A stretch of 64,000 bases of DNA from the NCBI RefSeq assembly GCF_020524085.2, contig NZ_CP129016.1, forward strand, positions 3,218,001 through 3,282,000, in the 5' to 3' direction. The DNA is from Halobacillus litoralis. Its GTDB lineage: Bacteria; Bacillota; Bacilli; Bacillales; Halobacillaceae. A program made the position numbers and the translations under genes. The stretch's first letter is position 1. Each line of letters starts with the position of its first letter. Of the stretch, positions 17,197 to 27,281 are shown piece after piece. Under the pieces are notes generated by a model, which saw only the letters and a program-made list of their open reading frames with translations, was not told the DNA's origin and ran no database searches.

Positions 17197-19599
17197 TTAT
17201 ATTCTCGCCCGCTTCAAACGTAGGGAGTTTGTGACAACGCTGACGGAACTGAAAGCCATCGCAGCGCCGGCCACCCATGGAGCAAGAAGTCCAATCGCAG
17301 CGACTGGAATACCTGCAGAGTTATACGCTAGTGCCCAGAAGAGATTTTGACGAATGTTACGCATCGTCTTTCTGCTTAAGCGGATCGCCTGACTCAAGTG
17401 AGCAAGATCTCCACCGACAAGTGTAATGTCTGCTGTTTCAATCGCTACATCAGATCCTGTCCCTATGGCAATGCCGATATCGGCAGTAGCAAGGGAAGGT
17501 GCATCATTGATGCCGTCTCCGACCATAGCTACTTTTTCTCCCTGTTTCTGCAGTTCTTTCACTTTTTCAGCCTTTTGCTCAGGAAGAACCTCCGCGAAAA
17601 CTCCATCGATTCCGACTTCTTTGGCAATCGCATCGGCGGTACGTTTATTGTCTCCTGTGACCATATAGACGCTCAGACCAATATCTTTCAAATCGGCAAT
17701 CGCTTGTCTGGAGGTTTCCTTGACTGTATCTGCGACCGCGATATAGCCTTTTAATTCACCTTCGACAGCGATGAACATCGCGGTTTTCCCTTGTTGTTCC
17801 AGTGTAACCAAGGACTCTTCATACAAACCATAATCGATGTTTTCGCGCTGCATTAATTTTCTTGTTCCGATGTAGACCCGATCGTCGTCGACTACGGCTT
17901 TAATTCCATGTCCAGTAATCGCTTCGAACTCCACAGCGGCTGCCTTAGTGACTCCCTTCTCCTCTCCGTATTGGACAATGGCTTCTGCTAACGGATGTTC
18001 CGATGATTTTTCTGCAGCAACGACGAGTGGCAGTAACGTGTCCTCATCCTCAATTGCTACAAAATCAGTCACTTCCGGCTTCCCTTTAGTGACGGTCCCT
18101 GTTTTGTCTAATAGAATCGTCGTCAATCGGTGGGTGCCTTCTAAATATTCACCGCCTTTGAACAAAATGCCCTGTTCCGCTCCTTTTCCTGTACCCACCA
18201 TGATCGAGGTCGGTGTAGCCAGGCCAAGCGCACATGGACAAGCGATGACGAGCACAGCGATGGCAGCTTCCAAGGCAGGCGGCCATTCTCCCGGGGATAC
18301 AATCAAAAACCAAACAAGGAAAGTCAAAACAGCGATACCGACGACAATCGGAACGAAAATTCCAGAAATCTGATCGGCCGTTCTTTGGATCGGTGCCTTC
18401 GATCCTTGCGCTTCTTCCACGATTTTGACGATACCGGATAGTGCTGTATCTTTTCCTACCTTTTCGGCCTTCATTGTAATGGTTCCGTTTTTGTTGATGG
18501 TTGAACCAATGACAGGTTCGCCTTGTTGTTTATCGACAGGGATTGATTCTCCTGTAATCATCGATTCATCGACAGACGTAACACCTGTTACAACCGTACC
18601 GTCGACAGGGATTTTCTCCCCTGGTTTGACGAGGATGTCATCTCCAACCTGCACATCATCGACAGGGACTTTTTCTTCTTTTCCATCACGGATGACGGTC
18701 GCTTCTTTCGCTTGAAGGTTCAACAATTTCGTCAGGGCAGCTGTCGTCCGGCCTTTGGCGAGCGCTTCAAAAAGTTTCCCTACAAGGATGAGGGTGATCA
18801 AGACGGCGCTCGTTTCAAAATATAGTTGAGGCGTGATCCCAGGATTCAACTGCCATCGGATGGCTTCGACCAGGCTGTAAAAATAGGCGGCCGAAGTCCC
18901 GAGCGCTACAAGGACATCCATATTGGCGCTTTTATTAGAGAGTGCCCGGTAGGCTCCTTTATAAAACTGGGCCCCGATATAAAATTGAACCGGGGTTGCA
19001 AGCAGGAATTGGAACCACGGATTCATCAGCCACATCGGGACCGGAAGACCGATATCCCAAGGTAAATGGCCGATCATCGTGTACAAGAGTGGGAAGGATA
19101 GCAGAGCTGAAATCCAAAGTTTCCGTTTTTTCTCTTTGATTTCTTCTTCCTTCTGTTCCTTCTGTTCCTCCCGGTTCTGTTTCGTCACTGCATGATAACC
19201 GAGCTTCTCTACTTTTCCAATAATGTCATCGACGCTCAATGTGTTTGAGTCGTATTCGATGACACCCGCTTCTGTAGCTAAGTTGATGTTCGCCTCACTG
19301 ATCCCACTTGTTTTAGACAATACTTTTTGTATCCTTGTTGAACACGCAGAGCAGGTCATGCCTTGAATATCCAGCTCGACACGCTCTTTTTGAACACCAT
19401 AGCCAAGCTTTTGGATCTTCGCCTCTATATCCTCCGGCTGCACTTTGGACTCATCATAGTGGACACTCGCCTTTTCCATGGCGAGGTTGACGTTGGCTTC
19501 CACACCATCCATTTTGTTAAGTACTTTTTCAATTCTTGTGGAGCAGGCAGAGCACGTCATCCCAGTGACACCGACATTCATCTGTTTCTTATCTGCCAT
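17197..19599 (-). CDS. copA: Cu(I)-exporting P1B-type ATPase CopA
   Basis: This 800-residue pump has two N-terminal HMA domains, each with [11 protein letters not shown] (the first at residues 13-23). Its hallmarks are the actuator-domain TGES ([11 protein letters not shown]), the CPC transmembrane motif in [13 protein letters not shown], the phosphorylation site DKTGT, the HP motif in [10 protein letters not shown], and [11 protein letters not shown]. It exports cytosolic Cu(I) using ATP. It lies between csoR (11 bp upstream) and copZ in the usual Bacillus order. Confidence 0.96.
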   Translation of the reverse strand: MADKKQMNVGVTGMTCSACSTRIEKVLNKMDGVEANVNLAMEKASVHYDESKVQPEDIEAKIQKLGYGVQKERVELDIQGMTCSACSTRIQKVLSKTSGISEANINLATEAGVIEYDSNTLSVDDIIGKVEKLGYHAVTKQNREEQKEQKEEEIKEKKRKLWISALLSFPLLYTMIGHLPWDIGLPVPMWLMNPWFQFLLATPVQFYIGAQFYKGAYRALSNKSANMDVLVALGTSAAYFYSLVEAIRWQLNPGITPQLYFETSAVLITLILVGKLFEALAKGRTTAALTKLLNLQAKEATVIRDGKEEKVPVDDVQVGDDILVKPGEKIPVDGTVVTGVTSVDESMITGESIPVDKQQGEPVIGSTINKNGTITMKAEKVGKDTALSGIVKIVEEAQGSKAPIQRTADQISGIFVPIVVGIAVLTFLVWFLIVSPGEWPPALEAAIAVLVIACPCALGLATPTSIMVGTGKGAEQGILFKGGEYLEGTHRLTTILLDKTGTVTKGKPEVTDFVAIEDEDTLLPLVVAAEKSSEHPLAEAIVQYGEEKGVTKAAAVEFEAITGHGIKAVVDDDRVYIGTRKLMQRENIDYGLYEESLVTLEQQGKTAMFIAVEGELKGYIAVADTVKETSRQAIADLKDIGLSVYMVTGDNKRTADAIAKEVGIDGVFAEVLPEQKAEKVKELQKQGEKVAMVGDGINDAPSLATADIGIAIGTGSDVAIETADITLVGGDLAHLSQAIRLSRKTMRNIRQNLFWALAYNSAGIPVAAIGLLAPWVAGAAMAFSSVSVVTNSLRLKRARI

Positions 19600-19610
19600 C
19601 GTCTCCCTCC

Positions 19611-19928
19611 TTACTTGGAGAATTGCTGGACGACTTTCATCAATTCATCGATCGCTTCGTCCCCATTCCCTTTTTGAATGGCATCTTTGACGCAATGATG
19701 CGTGTGACGCTCCAACAGGTTATAACCGACTTTGTTCAAAGCATTATTGATTGCTGAAATTTGCACAAGAATGTCTACACAATATCGATCGTCTTCCACC
19801 ATTTTCTGAATTCCGCGTACTTGGCCTTCAATACGTTTCAAACGGTTTAATACTGCAAGCTTCTCATCCTGAGTCCTCGATTTAACTGGTTGTTTCCCGC
19901 TATCTTCCGGAAGATGATTCTCTGTCAT
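19611..19928 (-). CDS. csoR: Copper-sensing repressor CsoR
   Basis: This 105-residue DUF156 protein has the Cu(I) ligands Cys (DDRYCVDIL), His and Cys ([11 protein letters not shown]) that define CsoR. Cu(I) binding releases it from DNA and induces export. It is the first gene of csoR-copA-copZ and has a matching operator inside the promoter spacer at 19952-19980, so it likely regulates itself. Confidence 0.95.
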   Translation of the reverse strand: MTENHLPEDSGKQPVKSRTQDEKLAVLNRLKRIEGQVRGIQKMVEDDRYCVDILVQISAINNALNKVGYNLLERHTHHCVKDAIQKGNGDEAIDELMKVVQQFSK

Positions 19929-19951
19929 GCCACCGCCTCCTTATTGAATAG

Positions 19952-19980
19952 TATATACCCGGTATAGGTATTATAGTCAA
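19952..19980 (-). promoter_or_regulatory. csoR promoter with CsoR operator in the spacer
   Basis: On the minus strand the -35 TTGACT (19975-19980) and -10 TATATA (19952-19957) are exactly 17 bp apart. The spacer holds the dyad TAATACC..GGTATA, a pseudo-palindrome of the CsoR box type. Repressor bound here would block RNA polymerase. Confidence 0.78.
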
Positions 19981-20077
19981 TTGTTTCACCTTGGTAATCC
20001 TAATTTTTTTTTTGGTTTATTAATTTACTACCTTAGGGTATAGATATTTAAACTCCAAATGTATAGAGGTGATTGTT

Positions 20078-20735
20078 TTGTTGTCCACCATTTCTGTAAT
20101 TGCTCTTGCGATTGGTCTTTTATGTTCCCTTATTATTACCATCGACATTCTAAGGCACCCGCAAATGATGAAGATCATGAATGTCGTCTGGCCGATCAAT
20201 GGATGGTTTATGGGGCCTGTGGCCTTATGGACCTATTATAAGTGGGGCCGTTTGAAGAGTAAGGATAATGATAAAGAAGATCATCGCGGCCGACCTGCGA
20301 AAGTGTTTGTTTCTACGAGCCACTGTTCCGCAGGCTGCACCCCTGGGTGATGCTGTCGGGGTACCGATTGTTGCTTTGACAGGCATGATGATTGCCGGGT
20401 CGACATTATTCGCCCACTACACCGTAGAATTCATCCTGGCTTATTTGTTTGGCATCCTTTTTCAGTTTTATGCCATTTACCCGATGAATAAAGACCTTGG
20501 AAAAAAGGGAGCCGTTTGGGCTGCGATCAAAGCCGATTCTTTATCATTGATCGCTTTTGAAGTCGGGATGTTTGGGTGGATGGCGATCGTCCATTTCGTC
20601 CTTTTCAAGGAGCCGCCGAAGCCGAACGAGGCTACGTATTGGTTCATGATGCAGATTGCGATGATTTTAGGTTTCTTGACAAGTTATCCGGCTAACTGGG
20701 TCCTAGTGAGAAAAGGGATAAAGGAAGAAATGTAA
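20078..20735 (+). pseudogene. DUF4396 membrane protein, frameshifted
   Basis: Two overlapping frames encode halves of one protein. The first ends in SHCSAGCTPG then stop; the second continues GDAVGVPIVALTGMMIAGSTLFAHYTVEF. Removing one C from the CCCC at 20340-20343 restores CSAGCTLGDAVG, the conserved DUF4396 junction, and a 218-residue protein with about six helices. The start is TTG at 20078 or 20081, after AGAGGTGA. DUF4396 function is unknown. The gene is divergent from csoR. The break may be a sequencing error. Confidence 0.8.
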
Positions 20736-20739
20736 AAAA

Positions 20740-20780
20740 GTAAGAAAGGCTGAGGAATAATTTTCCTCAGCCTTTCTTAC
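20740..20780 (+). terminator. Strong intrinsic terminator
   Basis: An 18-bp perfect stem (20740-20757 with 20763-20780, loop ATAAT) follows the DUF4396 gene by five bases, with A-rich sequence before it. Confidence 0.85.
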
Positions 20781-20869
20781 ACATTGTTCAGAAACCCAAT
20801 CCCATTGAAACGGTTACCTGTACACTTTTCTGTACAAGTAGGCGGCTGGGTTTGAAAGCTTTTGATCTT

Positions 20870-21244
20870 TTATGGACCTTTGAAATCATTTATTTGTGTG
20901 TCAGCAAAATAAAGACCTGAAACATACCAAAGAGTAACGAAGATAACAATCCACACGTCTTTCCTTACTTCTCTCCAAATAATCTCAAAGGATATTGTTG
21001 TGTGTACGACATCCTCAACTGGCTTGAAAGGTATTCTCAGCAGCAAACTCATCACAAATAAGAAGAAATTTTTCATACTTTTGTGAGGGGAGATCATCGC
21101 GACCTTATAAAAGATATGAAAGACTAATGCCGAGATACAAAATAGATAAACCATTGTAGCAATGAAAGTATAAAAATTTACTTGAGCCACACTTTCTGCC
21201 TCTGGAAAAATCCTACCCCTACTTTCTATGTAAGAAAACACCAT
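20870..21244 (-). CDS. Hypothetical membrane protein
   Basis: I do not recognise this 124-residue frame. It has two or three hydrophobic segments (about residues 25-50, 60-75 and 95-110) and no clear motif. The ribosome site is weak (AAAGAATGGTG), and no terminator is obvious after it. It stands alone between two plus-strand genes. Confidence 0.5.
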   Translation of the reverse strand: MVFSYIESRGRIFPEAESVAQVNFYTFIATMVYLFCISALVFHIFYKVAMISPHKSMKNFFLFVMSLLLRIPFKPVEDVVHTTISFEIIWREVRKDVWIVIFVTLWYVSGLYFADTQINDFKGP

Positions 21245-21481
21245 TCTTTAAATCAGCTTAACAGCAAGCCCGGAGTAACTATAGAGGTAATTTTCACCAG
21301 AGGCACAGAGACACGTCCACTAATTTTTATGAATTGCTTAGTAATTGAATTCTCACTCCCATAAATGAGAGAGAGTTATCCTTTCTCTCCACTCTCCCCA
21401 CTCAAGTCCTTAATAGATTCTACTATTCTGGAATTTCCTTACTTCCTCCATCGTAAGATATACGATGAGGGGGAGGTTGAG

Positions 21482-22942
21482 ATGAGCATGCGAGTAGATA
21501 TTCATAGTTACGGAGAATTAAGTTACCCCAAAGACATGCTGTCCATCATTCAGGATGGATTGCCTGTTTTGAATGGCCCACCGAAAAAAGTGGTCATCAT
21601 CGGGGCAGGCATGGCCGGATTGGTTTCAGCTTCCCTACTGAAACAAGCGGGACATACAGTTAAGATCATCGAAGGCAATGATCGGGTCGGTGGGAGAGTC
21701 TACACGTTAAGAGAACCTTTCTCAAAAGGACAGTACCTTGATGTCGGGGCAATGCGGTTCCCGAATATCCATAAGCTGATCTTCGCCTACATTCGCAAAT
21801 TCGATTTACCCATCAATGAATTCAACAACGAGAATGACCTCTATTTCGTCAATGGCGTCCAGAGCACAAGTACGACGTACATGCAAAATCCCAACGTTCT
21901 TAAATTTCCATTGGCTCCTGAAGAACAAGGGAAAACAGCAAAAGAATTGCTTTCACTTGCAGTTCAACCCTACTTGGATCTGTATGAGAATGCATCCCCC
22001 ACTGAACAAGAACGCTTAAGAAAGAAGTTTGACCGTTATTCATTTGAAGGATTTCTCCGCTTTAATCCCTTAGGGGTTTCCTTATCTGAAGGGGCGATAA
22101 GGAAGGTCAAAGTATTGTTAGGAATCGAAGGTTTTCCTGAACTGTCCTTTGTAGATATTCTGTTGGATATTGTCCGGACCGTGTTTAATCCAGACCTCAA
22201 ATTCTATGAAATTACTGGAGGCAATGATTTGCTGCCTAAAGCGTTCCTCCCTGATTTAAGTCCCCACATCTTATACAAAAGGAAAGTGCAGCAAATCTTC
22301 CGGGAAAACAATGGAGTCAGAGTCGTCGCCTTCAACCGGAACACATATGAATACGAAAATTTCAAAGGAGACTATGTAATCGTCACCGTCCCTTATTCTG
22401 TCATGCAGTTCATCGATATCATCCCCTACAATTCCATATCTTTTGAGAAGTGGAAAGCGATCAAGGAGTTGTCCTACGTTTCATCAGTAAAAATTGGACT
22501 TGAATTCAAATCAAGATTTTGGGAGGAGTTGAAGATTGGGAATGTCTTAACCGATATCCCTTTAAGGTACACCTACTCGCCCAGTCCCGGCCGTCAGGTG
22601 ATGCTTGGCAGTTATAGTTGGGGTGCGAATGCCAACTTGTGGAACAGTCTGCCTGAGAGAGAAAGGATCAATGAGGCTCTCTATGGCTTGTCAAAAGTTT
22701 ATGGCAAGAGAGTGTATGAAGAATTTACGAAAGGGGCTTCTTACAGTTGGAGTCAAAATGAATTCTCAGCCGGATGTTTCACTTTATTTGCTCCCAATCA
22801 AGCGACTGATTTCTCCGACCTTCTCTATACACCAGAGGGGCGCATCCATTTCGCCGGTGAACATACATCCACGTTCCATGGATGGGTAGAAGGTGCGATC
22901 GAGTCTGCAATTCGAGCTGCGAATGAAGTGAACAAAAGATGA
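21482..22942 (+). CDS. Flavin amine oxidase (L-amino-acid/monoamine oxidase family)
   Basis: About 486 residues. The dinucleotide-binding motif is VVIIGAGMAGLVSASLLKQAG, followed by the amine-oxidase signature DRVGGRVYT and a C-terminal FAD site IHFAGEHTSTFHGWVEGAIESA. The family oxidises amines or amino acids to imines with H2O2 as by-product; the substrate is not evident. The ATG at 21482 is chosen for the ribosome site GAGGGGGAGG at 21467-21476; the frame is open 39 codons further upstream with no such site. It appears monocistronic. Confidence 0.87.
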   Translation: MSMRVDIHSYGELSYPKDMLSIIQDGLPVLNGPPKKVVIIGAGMAGLVSASLLKQAGHTVKIIEGNDRVGGRVYTLREPFSKGQYLDVGAMRFPNIHKLIFAYIRKFDLPINEFNNENDLYFVNGVQSTSTTYMQNPNVLKFPLAPEEQGKTAKELLSLAVQPYLDLYENASPTEQERLRKKFDRYSFEGFLRFNPLGVSLSEGAIRKVKVLLGIEGFPELSFVDILLDIVRTVFNPDLKFYEITGGNDLLPKAFLPDLSPHILYKRKVQQIFRENNGVRVVAFNRNTYEYENFKGDYVIVTVPYSVMQFIDIIPYNSISFEKWKAIKELSYVSSVKIGLEFKSRFWEELKIGNVLTDIPLRYTYSPSPGRQVMLGSYSWGANANLWNSLPERERINEALYGLSKVYGKRVYEEFTKGASYSWSQNEFSAGCFTLFAPNQATDFSDLLYTPEGRIHFAGEHTSTFHGWVEGAIESAIRAANEVNKR

Positions 22943-22969
22943 TGTTAAATTTGGAGGCCTTTTCTCATA

Positions 22970-23024
22970 AAAAAGGTTCCTGCCCTCAAGCATCTTCAAG
23001 CATGTAGAGCTTGTGGTAGGAACC
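22970..23024 (-). terminator. Terminator after the DUF2197 gene
   Basis: GGTTCCTGCC (22975-22984) pairs with GGTAGGAACC (23015-23024), with an inner AGC/GCT stem. On the minus strand it is followed by TTTTTT. Confidence 0.65.
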
Positions 23025-23051
23025 AATCCAATTGTAAAAGGCCAGGTCCTT

Positions 23052-23246
23052 CTATCTCAAAAACTTGTCGTGTGAATCGATCATATCCGGATTGAGTCCG
23101 GTACTTGTCTGCGCATCTTTCTGCATCGATTGATTGCAAGATTTACACACATAAGACGCTTTAGGATTTTTACTAATTTTCATATATTGTGGGTCAGAAC
23201 GGTCTAATTTGTACGTCTTCTTACAAAAGAAGCACTTCTTTTCCAT
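23052..23246 (-). CDS. DUF2197 small zinc-ribbon-like protein
   Basis: A 64-residue protein with CFFC near the N-terminus and CKSC about 35 residues later, resembling YlaI/DUF2197 proteins. Four cysteines suggest a zinc ribbon; the role is unknown. The start at 23246 follows GGGGAGAG; an upstream in-frame start lacks a ribosome site. It is 14 bp after fadH and probably co-transcribed. Confidence 0.8.
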   Translation of the reverse strand: MEKKCFFCKKTYKLDRSDPQYMKISKNPKASYVCKSCNQSMQKDAQTSTGLNPDMIDSHDKFLR

Positions 23247-23260
23247 ACACTCTCCCCTTT

Positions 23261-24028
23261 TTAGAAAGGAAATTTGTTGAGCCATTGTCCCCCATCAAGG
23301 GTAACAACCTCTCCATTCATATAAGCCCCTTCTTCAGATAGGATGAATTTCGCAAGTCCCGCGATTTCCTCTGGTTTCCCTAAGCGGCCAAGAGGGACGG
23401 AAGCAAGAGTACGCTGGGCAGCTTTTTCCGATTGAAACAATTTCTCCGCACCACCGGTACGTTCGATCGGTCCAGGAGCGATGGCATTGGCACGAATGCC
23501 GTATTTCGTTCCCCATTCGACTGCAAGTGTACGTGTCATCGTGAGCACTCCTGACTTCGCAGAAGCGGAATGGATGACGCCTGCGCCTGCATTCCACGCG
23601 TAGGTAGCGACGATATTCAAAATCGACCCTTTGATTTCATTTTCAATCCAATACTTACCGACCGCCTGACTGCAATAAAAGGTTCCATTCAAGACGATGT
23701 TGATGACGGAATTCCATCCATTCGGAGACAACTCCTCCGCAGGTGCAATGAAATTACCAGCGGCATTATTGACGAGATGGTCGATTCTCCCGAAAGCCTC
23801 TACGGTTTCTTTGACCATCCGTTCGGTATCTTCGACTTCACGGACGTCCATTTGAACCGTTAGGACATGATCTTCTTTTCCGGCTGCAATCTGCTTCTTT
23901 GCTTCCTCCAGCCTTTCCACATTCCGACCGGTAATGGCGACCTTCGCCCCTTCTTGTACAAACCTTTTTGCCATATGCAGTCCCATTCCACTGGAACCAC
24001 CTGTAACGATGACGACTTGATTTTCCAT
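23261..24028 (-). CDS. fadH: 2,4-dienoyl-CoA reductase FadH
   Basis: A 255-residue short-chain dehydrogenase with the NADPH motif TGGSSGMG and NNAAGNF. It ends in GEVVTLDGGQWLNKFPF, very close to B. subtilis YkuF/FadH. It lacks the usual YxxxK and has HSASAKSG instead, which is normal for the DECR subgroup. It reduces 2,4-dienoyl-CoA in beta-oxidation of polyunsaturated fatty acids. The neighbour ykuE, transcribed divergently, is also its neighbour in B. subtilis. Confidence 0.93.
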   Translation of the reverse strand: MENQVVIVTGGSSGMGLHMAKRFVQEGAKVAITGRNVERLEEAKKQIAAGKEDHVLTVQMDVREVEDTERMVKETVEAFGRIDHLVNNAAGNFIAPAEELSPNGWNSVINIVLNGTFYCSQAVGKYWIENEIKGSILNIVATYAWNAGAGVIHSASAKSGVLTMTRTLAVEWGTKYGIRANAIAPGPIERTGGAEKLFQSEKAAQRTLASVPLGRLGKPEEIAGLAKFILSEEGAYMNGEVVTLDGGQWLNKFPF

Positions 24029-24140
24029 ATGTACAAACCTCCTCTTCTTGACTACTTATGTAATTCAACAAGAACAAACTGAATACCTGTTCATTTTCAA
24101 AAGAAAGTGTAAAAATTCGACGGAATCTTTCCTTCACCCA

Positions 24141-24149
24141 TGTTATAAT
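24141..24149 (+). promoter_or_regulatory. Extended -10 promoter of ykuE
   Basis: TGTTATAAT is a perfect extended -10 element 28 bp before the ykuE start. There is no good -35, as is usual for extended -10 promoters. Confidence 0.55.
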
Positions 24150-24176
24150 GGCGGAAGAATTTAGAGGAGAGACGAC

Positions 24177-25034
24177 ATGAAAATAACAAGAAGAACCTTC
24201 ATCAAACGGACATTAGCAAGCGCTGCAGCCTTGATTGGCCTCAATGCGTTCGGCTATTCGTATGCGCGGTATATGGAACCGAATATGCTCGCTATCCGCC
24301 GTCATGAAATCGAACATGGGAAGATTCCCAAGCATTTTCATAATTTCAAAGTCCTTCAGTTCTCAGACACACACCTTGGCTTTCATTATGAATTGGATGA
24401 CTTGGAGCGGCTCGTTAAAAAAATCAATGAAGAGGAAGCAGACCTCCTATTGTTTACAGGAGATCTCGTAGACGAACCACACACCTACTCTTTCCCACCT
24501 CGCCTGATTCAAATCCTAAAGAGATTGGAAGCGAAGCAAGGCAAGTATTGGATCTATGGAAATCATGACCACGGCGGCTATGGAACGGAAAAAATCCGCG
24601 ATGTCATGGAGCAAAGCGGCTTTCAACTTTTACAAAATGAGCATACGCTCATTGAAAATGGATCGGCGTCCTTTGCGCTTGCTGGTGTTGATGACATCAT
24701 GCTTGGACAACCAGATTTAGAACGGACACTCGAAAATGTTCCCAAGGATTCTTTCACCTTACTCATGGTTCATGAACCGGATGTTGCTCTTGAATATCAG
24801 CACTACCCCGTGGATGTCCAATTATCCGGGCACAGCCATGGCGGGCAGGTGCAGGTCCCTTTTTTCGGCTACCTTATCACACCTCCGTTCGCCGAGCATT
24901 TCGTCGAAGGGCACTATCCATTAGTGAACGGGTTCAACTTATATGTGAGCCGTGGCATCGGCACGACAAGACTTCCTTACCGGTTCATGTGCCGCCCGGA
25001 ATTTTCGGTGTTCCGTTTAAAATCAACGCAATGA
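24177..25034 (+). CDS. ykuE: Tat-exported metallophosphoesterase YkuE
   Basis: This 285-residue protein has a twin-arginine signal (TRRTFIK, residues 4-10) and a hydrophobic stretch. Its calcineurin-like metal motifs are FSDTHLG, FTGDLVD, YGNHDHGG, HEPD and SGHSHGGQ. B. subtilis YkuE is a cell-wall-targeted metallophosphoesterase exported by TatAyCy. The ribosome site AGAGGAG is well placed. It is divergent from fadH. Confidence 0.92.
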   Translation: MKITRRTFIKRTLASAAALIGLNAFGYSYARYMEPNMLAIRRHEIEHGKIPKHFHNFKVLQFSDTHLGFHYELDDLERLVKKINEEEADLLLFTGDLVDEPHTYSFPPRLIQILKRLEAKQGKYWIYGNHDHGGYGTEKIRDVMEQSGFQLLQNEHTLIENGSASFALAGVDDIMLGQPDLERTLENVPKDSFTLLMVHEPDVALEYQHYPVDVQLSGHSHGGQVQVPFFGYLITPPFAEHFVEGHYPLVNGFNLYVSRGIGTTRLPYRFMCRPEFSVFRLKSTQ

Positions 25035-25136
25035 ACGAAACGGAACTCTTACATTTTTGTGACAGATAGAAAACAAGTCTGTCCTTTTTTCTTTGGAGTG
25101 ATAAACTAAAGACAATTTAGAAGGTTGGAGGATTTT

Positions 25137-25685
25137 ATGAAACTACGTTTTTGGATCAGCATCATTTTTCTCCTATCCATCACCGCGGCCTGTGGGTCAA
25201 AGGATGTTGGAGAATTATCAGCCGTGAACCAACACGGAAAAGAGATATCTGTGCCACAAGCATACGCGGGAGAGTATTGGGTCGCGGATTTCATTTTCAC
25301 CAGCTGTGAAACCGTCTGTCCTCCGATGACTGGGAATATGTCCAGGCTGCAAGCACAATTGGAACAGGAAAATCTGGACGTTCAACTCGTTTCAGTAAGT
25401 GTAGACCCTGAGAATGACACCGAGGAAGAACTACTTTCTTTTGCCGAGAATTATCAGCCAAATTATGAGCAGTGGGACTTTCTTTCAGGTTATTCTTTTC
25501 AGGAAGTGAAAGAATGGTCCATCAAATCATTCCAGTCTCCCGTCAAAAAAATGGAGGACTCGGACCAGGTCGCTCACGGAACAAGCTTTTTCCTCGTCGA
25601 TCCTGATGGAAACATTGCAGAAACATACAGCGGTACGAAAGCTGAATCCGTCAAAAAAATCGTCGAAGACCTAAAAAAAATATAA
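25137..25685 (+). CDS. SCO1/SenC-type lipoprotein
   Basis: This 182-residue thioredoxin-fold protein has a lipoprotein signal (ITAACG). The copper/redox motif is TSCETVCPP (CxxxC), with the conserved His in VAHGTSF. Family members deliver copper to the CuA site of cytochrome c oxidase; B. subtilis YpmQ is the relative. The ATG at 25137 has GGAGG 7 nt upstream. Confidence 0.88.
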   Translation: MKLRFWISIIFLLSITAACGSKDVGELSAVNQHGKEISVPQAYAGEYWVADFIFTSCETVCPPMTGNMSRLQAQLEQENLDVQLVSVSVDPENDTEEELLSFAENYQPNYEQWDFLSGYSFQEVKEWSIKSFQSPVKKMEDSDQVAHGTSFFLVDPDGNIAETYSGTKAESVKKIVEDLKKI

Positions 25686-25710
25686 AAATGAATCCTGATA
25701 TTGTAAAATG

Positions 25711-25739
25711 TTGTAAATAAACAAAAAGAGAGCTATACT
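25711..25739 (+). promoter_or_regulatory. SigA-type promoter of ykyB
   Basis: TTGTAA and TATACT are separated by exactly 17 bp, about 20 bp before the ykyB start. Confidence 0.65.
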
Positions 25740-25760
25740 TGGATGGAAAGGAGATCATAG

Positions 25761-26231
25761 ATGAAAGACAATCAAATATCCAACCGCGAATTAGCCGAAT
25801 CCCTATTCATCGTCAATCGACATGCCAAAACAGCCCCAGAACCGAGGCACCTGTATGACATTAAAAAGCATACGATTGACAAACTCCTAAATGAAAACCG
25901 CGCCAAAAAGGTCGGACTCCATTTCTCCGACCATCCGAAATTCAGTCAGCAGCATTCGACCCTCCTCATTGAAGTTGGTGGTTACTATTTCCATGTTCCT
26001 GCTACAAAGAAAGACTTTCAAGATTTGGAACACTTAGGGAAAGTCGACCAGTCCTACCGGAACCCAAAACCCAAATTATCACTGTCGAGAGCCAAACGAA
26101 CGCTTTATCATTACTTGAATTGGAAGCAGCCGAAAAAGCCTGCGTATTCCTTACAAACGTCTTCTCAACCAAGTATGCTCGGCCAGCCGACAGGCAGCCC
26201 ATGGAACCAACGCAGAAGAAGGCGCCCATAA
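25761..26231 (+). CDS. ykyB: YkyB family protein
   Basis: A 156-residue protein recognised as YkyB (NRELAESLFIVNRHAKTAPEP at the N-terminus). It is basic, ends in RRRRRP, and has no membrane segment. The function is unknown. In B. subtilis ykyB lies next to cheV and near ykuE, as here. The ribosome site is AAAGGAG. Confidence 0.88.
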   Translation: MKDNQISNRELAESLFIVNRHAKTAPEPRHLYDIKKHTIDKLLNENRAKKVGLHFSDHPKFSQQHSTLLIEVGGYYFHVPATKKDFQDLEHLGKVDQSYRNPKPKLSLSRAKRTLYHYLNWKQPKKPAYSLQTSSQPSMLGQPTGSPWNQRRRRRP

Positions 26232-26294
26232 ACCCTTTTCTAGGTTTCATTTCTTATTAAATAAGGAATGGACAGGAAGAGGAGGATGATACAA

Positions 26295-26504
26295 ATGGCT
26301 GTAAGTGAAGTCGAAGATTTTTTATATCATTTAAAGAAGTATATGGAATACACAACAGAAATGCGTGCTTCTTATGAGCACCTTTCCGATCATCACAAAA
26401 ACATCGTCGTAGATTCATCACCGACAAAAGCTGGTCCAGAAACGTTATCCAAGCATGCGTATGACTGGCACGATGAGTTGTTCGAGCGATTAAAGAAGGA
26501 ATAA
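26295..26504 (+). CDS. Small conserved-type protein
   Basis: I do not recognise this 69-residue, helical, charged protein (starts MAVSEVEDFLYHLKKYMEY). The ATG at 26295 is chosen because AAGAGGAGG lies at 26277-26285; an ATG inside the ribosome site is in frame but too close. It is 63 bp after ykyB and followed by a strong terminator, so the two may form an operon. Confidence 0.7.
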   Translation: MAVSEVEDFLYHLKKYMEYTTEMRASYEHLSDHHKNIVVDSSPTKAGPETLSKHAYDWHDELFERLKKE

Positions 26505-26532
26505 AAAAATCCGCCAACGAGCGGATTTTTTT
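26503..26532 (+). terminator. Intrinsic terminator
   Basis: AAAAAAATCCGC pairs with GCGGATTTTTTT around CAACGA, overlapping the stop of the small gene. Confidence 0.9.
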
Positions 26533-26569
26533 ATTCCTTCTTTTGTGTACCTCTCATCCATATGCAGCA

Positions 26570-27237
26570 AAAGCTCCCTTTTCTTGAAGATTCAGTTTCG
26601 AGACTTTTGTTGAGTGAATAGGGCTGCGGGGAATAACTCGCTTTCCGCGGGAGCGCGGTGAGCCTCCTCGGACTGCGTCCTGTGGGGTCTCACCATGCAC
26701 TTTTTTCCCGCAGGAGTCTCGCCATTCCCCTCCGCCCTTTTCCATATATGTATCTCGAAACCACGTCAGGAATAAGCTGCTTTTATGCACATGGTAACTG
26801 GAGGGGAATCAACTCCAATGAAAACTGCTCCGTATGAGGGAAGCTTGTTATAGAGTGTTTTATGCTTATAACACCAGGACAGTGGGGAGCCCCTCCCACA
26901 GTGATGGGTTCGTTTCACTCATACATCGAAGGGGTGGTTGGGAAGCTGCGAGACTCCCGTGGGAGAAAGGAGATCGGCGAGATTCCGCAGGACGTAGTCC
27001 GAGGAAGCTTGCCATTCCCCCACAGGAAAGTGTTCAAATGCGGATTCGCCCTGGTAGACACGACTGGCATAAGCAAAACAGCAACGGAATGTGCCTTTCA
27101 TTCCTTTGCTGTTCTGCTTATGACGCGAGTGTCTGGGCGATGGAGCTGGACGAGTTGCTTCCCAGCCACCCCTGGCGCTCAACCCGGGCAACGAACCCTG
27201 GAAAGTCTCGAATCTGAGTCTTACACACCCCTGCCAT
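26570..27237. repeat. Composite palindromic element, copy 3, with nested hairpin
   Basis: Terminal repeats are at 26586-26603 and 27206-27223 (GAAGATTCAGTTTCGAGA and TCTCGAATCTGAGTCTTA). Domain I is nearly identical to copy 1. Domain II is interrupted by about 100 bp holding a separate long hairpin: arms 27047-27091 and 27099-27139 pair for about 40 bp around TGCCTTT. The element begins 54 bp past the terminator at 26503-26532. Confidence 0.83.
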
Positions 27238-27281
27238 TTCCTTTAATAACAGAATGGATGTCATTAAGCGAATCGGCTATT

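Noticed and set aside
20819..20837. Second pair of TGTACA motifs, as in the carotenoid operator
   Set aside because: Only two motifs, spaced 12 bp, and not at a promoter of any recognised gene.
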